From NCBI RefSeq assembly GCF_913058035.1, contig NZ_CAJXPA010000035.1, forward strand, positions 1 through 32,973: a stretch of 32,973 nt of DNA. Direction: 5' to 3'. Position 1 is the first letter of the stretch. Each line of letters opens with the position of its first letter. A program made the translations under genes and the position numbers. The stretch is from an uncultured Paraglaciecola sp. (lineage in GTDB: Bacteria > Pseudomonadota > Gammaproteobacteria > Enterobacterales > Alteromonadaceae). Positions 8,517-15,339 of the stretch are shown piece after piece. The notes under the pieces are model-generated. The model was not told where the DNA came from. It did no database searches and saw only the letters and a list, made by a program, of their open reading frames with translations.

Positions 8517-8831
8517 ATGATTTCTTGGCCATGCATGCTAAAACTTGATGGCGATGGTGAGCTTATTTACTTAAATTCATTACGAGATTTCAACTTGGAA
8601 TGTTGTGAATTTATCTTTAGTGACGATGATTATGTTATCGACTCACTAGGTCACTGTTATTTAATAGAGTACATTTCAGACGCACTTGGGTTAATTACAG
8701 TAAACCGAATGTTGTCAACGTATGAAGTTTCTAATTTAATACGTGCTCATGAATTTAATAAAGCTTCACTTTGCCTCACTAAAATTCATTTTTTAACAGT
8801 CTCTGAAGCTATTAAGTCATTGTCTAATTAA
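8517..8831 (+). CDS. Small acidic protein resembling DUF4144
   Basis: 104 residues from ATG 8517, preceded by GAGGT at 8505-8509. The frame is open back to 8346, but that part runs through the composite repeat and has no start signal, so the later ATG is preferred. The product begins MISWPCMLKLDGDGELIY, is acidic in its first half and lacks membrane segments. It resembles, from memory, the small uncharacterised DUF4144 proteins of Alteromonas and Shewanella. Function is unknown. A 77-bp repeat (copy C) follows 40 bases after the stop. Confidence 0.65.
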   Translation: MISWPCMLKLDGDGELIYLNSLRDFNLECCEFIFSDDDYVIDSLGHCYLIEYISDALGLITVNRMLSTYEVSNLIRAHEFNKASLCLTKIHFLTVSEAIKSLSN

Positions 8832-8870
8832 AATAAACATAACAAGAGACTGTTGTGTCAAGAAGTAAAA

Positions 8871-8947
8871 AATCAACAAAACATCCATGAAAGCGAGCAA
8901 CCCCAAAAAATAGTTTTGGGGTTATTACGATGGGTGTCTTTATAATT
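8871..8947 (+). repeat. 77-bp double-hairpin repeat, copy C
   Basis: Left end AATCAACAAAACATCCAT, inner hairpin AACCCCAAAA...TTTTGGGGTT (perfect 10-bp stem), right arm ATGGGTGTCTT and end TATAATT. It sits between two plus-strand genes, 40 bases after the DUF4144-like stop and about 120 bases before the sigma-54-type promoter of the PEP-CTERM gene. Confidence 0.9.
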
Positions 8948-9070
8948 TAATAGGCCACGCCGTCAGTTATTTTTAAAGTTTCCTCTGTTTTTATGTCAGT
9001 TATTTTTACATATTGTTAAGGATGGGAATATTTTATTTTATAACTCATTGTTTAATATAGGTAACTTTTT

Positions 9071-9086
9071 TGGCATGATAAGTGCA
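9071..9086 (+). promoter_or_regulatory. Sigma-54-type (-24/-12) promoter for the PEP-CTERM gene
   Basis: TGGCATG-ATAA-GTGCA matches TGGCACG-N4-TTGCA with the invariant GG (9072-9073) and GC (9084-9085) at the required 10-base gap. A transcript starting near 9097 would have a leader of about 70 bases. RpoN control of PEP-CTERM genes through the PrsK/PrsR two-component system is, from memory, known in exosortase-bearing bacteria. Confidence 0.7.
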
Positions 9087-9166
9087 TTTCTTTGTGTAAT
9101 GACGACTTGTCATTTTAAGAATTATCTTCAGTGATTGTTTTGACGGGATTAAAGGAAATATATAAT

Positions 9167-9760
9167 ATGAAAAATATTTTAGCTGTATTAGCTTTTTGCA
9201 GTTTATTTGTTGGACAAGCAAGTGCTGGGCTTATTTACCAAGATGATTTTGGTACGGGTGATAATAAACAATTTCATGATTCTTTGGGCGCCTGGAATGT
9301 AACTCAAGGCAATGTCGAGCTTTGGAATATTCCAGGTTGGGACGGGTATGCAGTAGATTTAAACGGCTATCCTTCGACTCTTGGTGGTATTGAGACATCT
9401 GAAACATTTATTTTTTTAGCTAACGGTTCCTATGTACTTTCGTTTTTATTGGGTAACAATCAACATCTATATGATAATGGGATATTGTATGGGTTTCGAA
9501 ATGACGACGGTATTCTTGCTTCTGGCGAAATTGGTAACTTAGAAAGTTTCCTAGAAGATTTAAACGTTAAATCAACAGTTATAAGTTTGTTTTTCTCTCC
9601 AAAAACTGATGTTGAGGCATCCATTTTCTTCACTTCCACTGGAACTGCTGACCTTGGTGGCGCAATTATAGATAATGTGAGTTTGGTGCCGGAGCCATCA
9701 ACTCTCGCTATCCTAGGATTAGGTTTAATGGGTTTAGCATCACGTCGACTCAAAAAATAA
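9167..9760 (+). CDS. PEP-CTERM sorting-domain exported protein
   Basis: 197 residues from ATG 9167, with AAAGGA at 9151-9156; an upstream in-frame GTG at 9131 is not needed. The first ~20 residues are a signal peptide (MKNILAVLAFCSLFVGQASA). The C-terminus is a textbook PEP-CTERM: VPEPSTL, a hydrophobic stretch, then the basic RRLKK. The family is exported by Sec, then recognised and cleaved by an exosortase, ending at the cell surface or in the extracellular matrix. The middle (WNIPGWDGYAVDLNGYP and a late IIDNVSL strand) resembles DUF642-like jelly-roll domains of plant and bacterial surface proteins. No exosortase or polysaccharide cluster lies here, so it must be supplied elsewhere. The partner polysaccharide is unknown. 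Confidence 0.92.
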   Translation: MKNILAVLAFCSLFVGQASAGLIYQDDFGTGDNKQFHDSLGAWNVTQGNVELWNIPGWDGYAVDLNGYPSTLGGIETSETFIFLANGSYVLSFLLGNNQHLYDNGILYGFRNDDGILASGEIGNLESFLEDLNVKSTVISLFFSPKTDVEASIFFTSTGTADLGGAIIDNVSLVPEPSTLAILGLGLMGLASRRLKK

Positions 9761-9778
9761 GTTTAATAGATACACACG

Positions 9779-9855
9779 AATTAACAAGACACCCATGAAA
9801 GCGAGCAATCCCAAAAAATAGTTTCGGGTTTATTACGATGGGTGTCTTTATGATT
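9779..9855 (+). repeat. 77-bp double-hairpin repeat, copy D
   Basis: Closest copy to the consensus: AATTAACAAGACACCCAT at the left, inner stem AATCCCAAA...TTTCGGGTT, right arm ATGGGTGTCTT. It begins 18 bases after the PEP-CTERM stop and lies between convergent genes, where it could also act in transcription termination, though no U-run follows. Confidence 0.92.
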
Positions 9856-9942
9856 TGTTACGGCATTCAACAAGGCATTGGCTATGCCTAAAGCATCGAA
9901 ATACAGATCAAAAAAGTCATTTTACCCCTTAGCCAAATACCT

Positions 9943-11115
9943 TTACTGACTAGACACATTATTGTCTGGTGTTTTTTCTAGCTCCCTTAATTTTTTATCA
10001 ACACTTCTGCTATACAGTTTTCGCCAATTTTTTTCTAAAGGGCCTTGCTCATATTTGAACAAATAAAGATTGGCAATCAAAATTTGGATTACCGTAAAAC
10101 TCAAGGCAATTAAAAAATAGTCAATATGAGTGGCCGTCAACTCAAAATTAGGCACAATCCCACGCAGTAAGATGGCCATCACCACAGACTGTAAAATATA
10201 TAGACTAAAGGCCATTTTACCGGTATTGGCCAATAGTTGTGAAAATCTGCCGCTGGTTTGACACAGCTTCACAATGACATGTGCGTAAACTAATCCTACA
10301 AAAATTGCTGATATACTCGAAAGCAACGGGATCACTTCAGCACTGAGGTTATCAATCAATAACTGAGGAGCAATCAACAAAAGTGTACTAATGATGCTAG
10401 AAATAACAATTTTAGTAAAAGTCGAAGACGAAAAGCCTTGTGTAAAAAAATCTGTTCGGTAGAGATATACTCCCAAGTACATCAGGCCTAACGTCTGCCA
10501 AAAAATACATAAAGGCGACATGATCAATAAGCCAATCGAAAATCCTGCGTTGATCAAAGTCTGAAATCCATAATTACTCTGCCAGGTTTCAATATCTTCT
10601 AAATATTGCTCAGATCCTCTTACAATCAACTCAGTTGGATCGGCAAAGGCCACGAGTAAAATGGCAAACAGTAAAATTAATGCGCTACCAATCACCAAAA
10701 ATTTACGAGCTTTTTGCAGCAAAACGTCTGGGTCATGGGATAGACCTTTGATTAATACAAAACCGACCACGCTGTATAACATCAGAATATCGCCACCAAA
10801 AATCAACACGCCGTGGAAAAATCCAAACAACAACAACCAGTTCAGTCGAGACTTTAAAAATATAGTGGTATCCATACCTCTGCGTTTACACGAATCGTAT
10901 TGAATTGCGATCCCAGCGCCGAACAGAATACAAAACAACGTTCTAAACCGACCATCAGCAAAAATACTGTAAAACAAAGTCATCAATTTATCTGACATCA
11001 ACATAGGATCAAATGGCACATAACCCAGATAAATATTGGCGTGAAAGGGAATATTCATAAAGAGAATACCCAAAATGGCGATCCCACGAAGCACATCGAT
11101 AGAAGTAGAACGCAT
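9943..11115 (-). CDS. DUF418-domain multispanning membrane protein (YeiB-like)
   Basis: 390 residues, starting ATG 11115. The N-terminal block STSIDVLRGIAILGILFMNI and the C-terminal GPLEKNWRKLY are characteristic of the YeiB/DUF418 family. About nine or ten hydrophobic segments are visible, with a conserved loop ADGRFRTLFCILFGAGIAIQ. The family sits in the inner membrane; its biochemical role is not established, though acyltransferase-like folds have been proposed for relatives. Length is normal. It is monocistronic, with the PEP-CTERM gene convergent at its 3' side and a dead transposase in the spacer beyond its 5' end. Confidence 0.88.
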   Translation of the reverse strand: MRSTSIDVLRGIAILGILFMNIPFHANIYLGYVPFDPMLMSDKLMTLFYSIFADGRFRTLFCILFGAGIAIQYDSCKRRGMDTTIFLKSRLNWLLLFGFFHGVLIFGGDILMLYSVVGFVLIKGLSHDPDVLLQKARKFLVIGSALILLFAILLVAFADPTELIVRGSEQYLEDIETWQSNYGFQTLINAGFSIGLLIMSPLCIFWQTLGLMYLGVYLYRTDFFTQGFSSSTFTKIVISSIISTLLLIAPQLLIDNLSAEVIPLLSSISAIFVGLVYAHVIVKLCQTSGRFSQLLANTGKMAFSLYILQSVVMAILLRGIVPNFELTATHIDYFLIALSFTVIQILIANLYLFKYEQGPLEKNWRKLYSRSVDKKLRELEKTPDNNVSSQ

Positions 11116-11405
11116 TAAAAATATCCTTATACTGCAGATTAAGTTGAAGTCTTATTGCGGACTCAGTAACGACTCATGTCAAGTAAGTTATTATTCAACA
11201 AGCTTGACTATAAGTTTACTCTTACAATCATTTTAACAAGACTTTTTAGAGTATTAACCCTACCGCAGTGAATTTCATTAAGAATAAAAGAGCTCATATT
11301 CCATTTAAATAACACAACCTATTTTTATAACTAAAAGATAGATTATGTTAATAGCCAGAAAGTAATGAGCTTCCGGTGTTGGCGTGCCTGAATAATTAAT
11401 TCAGC

Positions 11406-12061
11406 GAGGGTATAGTCGTCATGTGATATCTGCATGTGAACAGGATATGCAAGCTTATGTTGACTGGCTTAAAACGTATTCAAAAAATATATAAAATTAG
11501 TGCACATGCGTGGCTGTTAATGACCAATCATGTACATTTTGTTTACTCCAAACAGTGCCAGCGAAATTTCGCAAATGGTGCAGTCCCTTGGTCGAATATA
11601 TGTGTCTTATTTTAATCATCGTTATAACTGAACAGGTACATTGTAGGAAGGGCGGTTTAAACCCTATTTGGTGCAAGAAGAAACCTACCTTATGTCAGTT
11701 TATCGATATATAAAGTTGAAGCCCGTGAAGGCACCCAAGGAGGATGAGCAAGCCGTTTACTTTTGGTCAAGCTACCAATGAAATGCCCATGATAAAAAGA
11801 ATGGTTTGTTAATACCTCATTTTCTTTACACTCGACTTGGAATTAATGAAAAGAAGCGTCAGTTAGCGTATCGCGGTTTGTTTGTACAACAGATAGAAGG
11901 TAGATTGTTGGAAGATACTCGCCAAGCGACGAGCAAGAAGTTAGCGCTAGGTAACGAATACTTTTTTGCTAATATTGTGAGTCTCACAGGGACGGGTTCT
12001 TGAGAGAAAACAAGGCAGGCAAGTCGATTGGCGCAATAACAAAATGAGATCAAAGCTTTAA
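11406..12061 (+). pseudogene. RAYT remnant 2, nearly full length
   Basis: A degraded IS200-like transposase spread over several frames. Visible in order: CEQDMQAYVDWLKTY, the HUH motif in MTNHVHFVYS, SEISQMVQSLGRIYVSYFN, EGRFKPYLVQEETYLMSVY, YFWSSYQ, FLYTRLGIN, LALGNEYFF, SLTGT and finally GRQVDWRNN. Three in-frame stops (11629, 11644, 11779) interrupt the main frame; the second replaces the tryptophan of the usual LWEGR. Frameshifts lie near 11488, 11540 and 12000. The extreme N-terminus is mostly lost. No second intact gene is seen in 11116-12101; the plus-strand frames at 11510 and 11806 are pieces of this pseudogene. Confidence 0.88.
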
Positions 12062-12101
12062 ATTGACCATGATTCTTTTACTGTAGTCGACAGGCCAAAG
12101 T

Positions 12102-12473
12102 TCAGTGCCTAGCTAGCGCCCGCGAAGCTACAGTGGTCGTCTTTACACATTCAAAAAAAAGATCATCAATCTCTTGTTTTGCTTGATCTTCTGCAAACTT
12201 AAAGCCCATTTCAGACCGAGGGTTGACATGGCGTATCACACCTTTGATGGCGATAGGCAAAGCCGATGTGGGCAAGGTTAAGTGGATCTCCATTTTACTT
12301 TCACCAATGTCAGTGGGAATGGCAGAGAAGAGCTTTATTTTGATCCCAGAGTAGCTCATGTCGACGACCACACCTTGCAGTAAAATTTTTTCAAGCGGTG
12401 AAGTTTGATATATGGTGATGTTGGCAAGTACACCTTTGGGCTCAAATCGTTGATGTTTTCTTTTTTCAATCAT
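12102..12473 (-). CDS. PilZ-domain protein
   Basis: 123 residues from ATG 12473, chosen because AGGGA lies 7 bases upstream on the coding strand; a GTG ten codons earlier is possible. It carries both halves of the PilZ c-di-GMP site: RKHQRF (RxxxR, near residues 4-9) and DMSYSGIKI (D/NxSxxG). The whole protein is a single PilZ domain without membrane segments. Such proteins are cytoplasmic c-di-GMP receptors acting on motility, secretion or exopolysaccharide. Together with the GGDEF-EAL protein at 3320 it is the second c-di-GMP component here, but the two are not linked. The output target is unknown. Confidence 0.88.
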   Translation of the reverse strand: MIEKRKHQRFEPKGVLANITIYQTSPLEKILLQGVVVDMSYSGIKIKLFSAIPTDIGESKMEIHLTLPTSALPIAIKGVIRHVNPRSEMGFKFAEDQAKQEIDDLFFECVKTTTVASRALARH

Positions 12474-12618
12474 GTTGATCCCTAAAATTACACTCTTTGG
12501 CACAATCTGTAAGCAAGATGCGGTTAAATACTAAGCCTATTTTTGTGCATCTAGTGCAAATGGAGCCAGAACTTTGTAACGGCAGTGTCTAAACTTTCTT
12601 TAATCACGTCTTTGTAAC

Positions 12619-12695
12619 AATTAACAAGACATATATGATGACGAGAAACCCAAAAAATAGTTTTCGGGTTTATTACGATGTATGCCTTTATAATT
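12619..12695 (+). repeat. 77-bp double-hairpin repeat, copy E (covarying outer stem)
   Basis: The left arm AAGACATATAT and right arm ATGTATGCCTT both differ from consensus, yet still pair (nine Watson-Crick, one G-T, one mismatch). It lies between the divergent PilZ and astA genes. Apart from this repeat, the 418-base spacer 12474-12891 shows no gene. Confidence 0.88.
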
Positions 12696-12891
12696 GGGTC
12701 GTTATTTTGTGGCATCTTTAGCGCACTAAACCAAGGGCAAATCGCCAACGTTGTAAAATTGCAGTATTGTTGCCATTAGGCATCGGGACAATTGAATTGG
12801 CTGGTGGACTTATAAGATACATGATTGTAGGTATCCACCTGCTCCCCACAAAAAATAAGAGTACTTTCACTCACGTTGAACAAGGCGTTTT

Positions 12892-13908
12892 ATGATAATT
12901 GTTAGGCCAGTAGAGATTACAGATATAGATCATCTTATGGAAATTGCGTTGGCAGCCTCCCCAGGAATGACAACACTGCCACCAGACAGAAAAGCTTTAG
13001 AACGTAAAATATTAATTTCATCAAAAAGCATCACCAGAACAATTAAAGATCCTGGCAGTGAAGTCTACTTGTTAGTCATGGAAGACACTGATACGGAGAA
13101 ATTAGTGGGTACAGCAAGTATCATCGCTAAGTTAGGTATTGATGATCAGTTTTATTCTTATAAGCTCAATAAGCAAACCCAGTACAGTCGACAAATAAAC
13201 AAGAAAGTGACCGTAGAAACCTTACACCTCACCAATCACTTTGAGGGGTTTGCCGAAGTGGCCACTTTATATCTCACTGATGCTTATCGCAAAAATGGCA
13301 ACGGCAAACTACTAGCACGCAGTCGCTATCTGTTTATGGCCGAATTTAGAAATAGGTTTCCTGATAAAGTTATGGCTGACTTACGAGGATATTTTGACGA
13401 AAATGGGCGTTCACCTTTTTGGGAAGCACTAGGACGCCACTTTTTTGATATGAGTTACTCTGAGGCTGATCTTTATGGTGCACTTAATGGCAATCAATTT
13501 ATTGCTGATTTAATGCCAAAACACCCTATTTACGTCAATTTATTACCAATGGATGCAAGAGCGGTGATTGGACGGCCAAACGATCAAGGCAAGCCAGCAT
13601 TGGCGATGCTTGAAAAGGAAGGCTTTAGAAATAATGGTCAAGTGGACATTTTTGATGGTGCCCCCAGCGTAGACGCTCATATCGATGAACTAAAGACAGT
13701 CAAAGATAGTCACAAAGCCAGAGTAGGTGGCATCATGGCGCCTCAAGGTGATCAAGAATATTTGGTTTGTGCCGGTAATATTGAGTCCTATCGTGCCTGC
13801 ATATGCTGTTTAGAGATTGAAACTGATGGCAGTGTATTATTGCCACAAACTGCCTTAGATGCGCTTAATATTGGTATTCCTGATTTAATACGCTACTCAG
13901 TCTTATAA
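12892..13908 (+). CDS. astA: Arginine N-succinyltransferase AstA
   Basis: 338 residues, the normal length. It matches AstA throughout, from the start MIIVRPVEITDIDHLMEIA to blocks such as TVETLHLTNHFEGFAEVATL, FWEALGRHFFDMSYSEADLY and FIADLMPKHPIYVNLLP. AstA transfers succinyl from succinyl-CoA to arginine, the first step of the ammonia-producing arginine succinyltransferase (AST) pathway, in the cytoplasm. A weak AAGG lies about 8 bases before ATG 12892. The rest of the ast pathway (astB, C, D, E) is not in the window, so this gene is separated from its usual operon or is an extra copy. Copies E and F of the 77-bp repeat bracket it. Confidence 0.95.
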   Translation: MIIVRPVEITDIDHLMEIALAASPGMTTLPPDRKALERKILISSKSITRTIKDPGSEVYLLVMEDTDTEKLVGTASIIAKLGIDDQFYSYKLNKQTQYSRQINKKVTVETLHLTNHFEGFAEVATLYLTDAYRKNGNGKLLARSRYLFMAEFRNRFPDKVMADLRGYFDENGRSPFWEALGRHFFDMSYSEADLYGALNGNQFIADLMPKHPIYVNLLPMDARAVIGRPNDQGKPALAMLEKEGFRNNGQVDIFDGAPSVDAHIDELKTVKDSHKARVGGIMAPQGDQEYLVCAGNIESYRACICCLEIETDGSVLLPQTALDALNIGIPDLIRYSVL

Positions 13909-13968
13909 ATGAGCGCGATTTAACATGGCGCCCATCGCAATTTAACTCAATCATTAGAGCCATTAACG

Positions 13969-14045
13969 AATTAACCAGACAGCCACAATAACGAGCAGTC
14001 CAAAAAATAGTTTTCGGGCTTATTACGATGGGTATTTCTATAATT
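13969..14045 (+). repeat. 77-bp double-hairpin repeat, copy F
   Basis: Left end AATTAACCAGACAGCCAC, inner hairpin CCAAAAAATAGTTTTCGG, right arm GATGGGTATTTC, end TATAATT. The most diverged full copy. It lies between astA and the convergent DUF2293 gene, 60 bases after the astA stop. Confidence 0.85.
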
Positions 14046-14065
14046 TACTATAATTTGAAACGTTT

Positions 14066-14746
14066 TTATTTTGTTTGCAAAGCCTTATAAAGTAGGCAAA
14101 CCTTAAAATCAACATCATCTCCACTGCGGTACTTTGCTAAAATTCGTTCGGACTGACGCGCTATCTGACGCCTTAGTTCGCGCCTTGCGCCCTTAACACG
14201 CGGAACAGATGTTGTATCATAAGCACTGGTTTGATGTCGCATCCAAGCCATTACTGCCAAAGCCGCCTTATCATTCAAGGTTACCGATGAGCTACGCGCT
14301 ACTGTGCCGCTACCAACGGGCACCGCGTGTTCTTTTACCCGCTTTGACAATTGCTCAACCAAATGGTGATATTTTTGGTCAAAGTTGAGAAATTGAATGA
14401 TCGCTTGTTGAAAGTCTTCGCCGAAGACTGTTTCCTTTTCATCGCGGCGAACTTTGACTTGGGCTAATTTTTTTTGATGTTTGGGATCGGCTCGCTGAGC
14501 TTCGACAAGTGTTACCGCTTCTTCAATCTGTTCTTTTGCAGCCCAAACGCCGTGAGAAAATGCCTTGCGGCCTTTTTTTTCCTGGACTGTCCAAGTCGGC
14601 CCTAGGGATTTCACCTTGCGTGTAACCGAGGCATCTCCGGCAGGTAAATTTTTCCAACCTGTAGGCACTGAAAAAACCTTGCCCGTTTTATCCTTAAGGT
14701 CACGATCGGACTTAGTGATTAAAAAGCTGCGTGTTTCTGTAGGCAT
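14066..14746 (-). CDS. DUF2293-domain protein
   Basis: 226 residues from ATG 14746, with GGAAG eight bases upstream on the coding strand. The C-terminal ~80 residues (AVMAWMRHQTSAYD, RRELRRQIARQSERILAKYR) fit DUF2293, a small helical domain of unknown function. The N-terminal ~100 residues are lysine-rich (WTVQEKKGRKAFSHGVWAA) and could bind nucleic acid, which is inference only. No membrane segment or signal peptide is seen. It is monocistronic and convergent with astA. Known relatives are uncharacterised. Confidence 0.75.
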   Translation of the reverse strand: MPTETRSFLITKSDRDLKDKTGKVFSVPTGWKNLPAGDASVTRKVKSLGPTWTVQEKKGRKAFSHGVWAAKEQIEEAVTLVEAQRADPKHQKKLAQVKVRRDEKETVFGEDFQQAIIQFLNFDQKYHHLVEQLSKRVKEHAVPVGSGTVARSSSVTLNDKAALAVMAWMRHQTSAYDTTSVPRVKGARRELRRQIARQSERILAKYRSGDDVDFKVCLLYKALQTK

Positions 14747-14923
14747 TGATTACTTCCATTTAGTTCTTCGATTCTATTCTTTGATTTAATAATCTCATTG
14801 ATTAATTGCCAACAAATATAACAACACCAGACTGTTCTTCAAGGGCACTGAAGATGACTGTTCTTGACTCTGTAAACGTTGAAATACTCTGTTGCGGATT
14901 GTACTGGATTTTGAACTATAAAA

Positions 14924-14984
14924 GGGGTGGGTCCAAATTAAAGGCTAAATTTAATTGGAAGAAAAGGGGGTAGATCCAAATTAA
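14924..14984 (+). repeat. REP-like boxes, two direct copies upstream of RAYT remnant 3
   Basis: GGGGTGGGTCCAAATTAA (14924-14941) and GGGGGTAGATCCAAATTAA (14966-14984) differ by few bases. They resemble the REP tails with GTAG-type ends that, from memory, accompany RAYT genes. An inverted partner lies at 15239-15257. Confidence 0.6.
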
Positions 14985-15007
14985 AATTGAAACTCATCAA
15001 CTCAGTC

Positions 15008-15228
15008 ATGCTTGCGCCAATAAGGTTAAGAGTTTCACTTGCAGGTATACCAAGATATGTTACCAAATGGTGTAAAAACCGGCAAGCGATCTTTGCTGGT
15101 GATGGTGATATGAAAGCCTATTACTCTTTTATATAAACGACTTGTTGAAGAGGTTGAAGCCCTTACAGGAAAAAGGTATGAGGGAGAAGGGTGGGAGCAC
15201 TGGCAGGCCAGTCGGATGGCGTAAGAAG
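15008..15228 (+). pseudogene. RAYT remnant 3 with internal deletion
   Basis: ATG 15008 opens 42 codons (stop 15134-15136) with IRLRVSLAGIPRYVTKWCKN and RQAIFAGDGDMKAYYSFI. This corresponds to the usual RAYT N-terminus with its HVxxRGxNRQ-xxF-xxDxD pattern. Directly after come pieces of the C-terminus in other frames: LVEEVEALTGKR (about 15140-15175) and GRPVGWRKK (15202-15228). About 100 or more central residues, including the HUH and catalytic tyrosine regions, are deleted. The rest of the spacer 14747-15339 shows no gene. Confidence 0.82.
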
Positions 15229-15238
15229 ATAAACCTTG

Positions 15239-15257
15239 TTAATTTGGAGCTGATCCC
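15239..15257 (-). repeat. REP-like box, inverted copy downstream of RAYT remnant 3
   Basis: TTAATTTGGAGCTGATCCC is, read on the minus strand, 15 of 19 identical to the box at 14966-14984. Together they bracket the transposase remnant as imperfect inverted repeats. A similar TTAATTGGTTCTGATCCC occurs at 26588-26605. Confidence 0.55.
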
Positions 15258-15339
15258 ATTTATACAACGCATAACAATTCCCGCACTATTGTTGGTCAAT
15301 GGGTGGTTTTTGCATATATGTGCTGCTGGTTTTTGCAAA

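Noticed and set aside
11510-12003. Plus-strand frames 11510-11713 and 11806-12003 as separate genes
   Set aside because: Both are pieces of one frame-broken RAYT transposase.
2614-14045. The 77-bp repeats as integron attC sites
   Set aside because: The left end (TTAACAAG) is suggestive and single genes are bracketed, but the right end lacks the GTTRRRY core in all copies, there is no integron integrase, and bracketed genes occur on both strands.
8871-14045. The 77-bp repeats as ordinary transcription terminators
   Set aside because: Copies C, D and F follow genes, but copy E lies between divergent genes and no U-run follows any inner or outer hairpin.
14831-14872. Short direct repeats GACTGTTCTT near 14831 and 14856
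   Set aside because: Ten bases only, with no third copy and no plausible partner gene.
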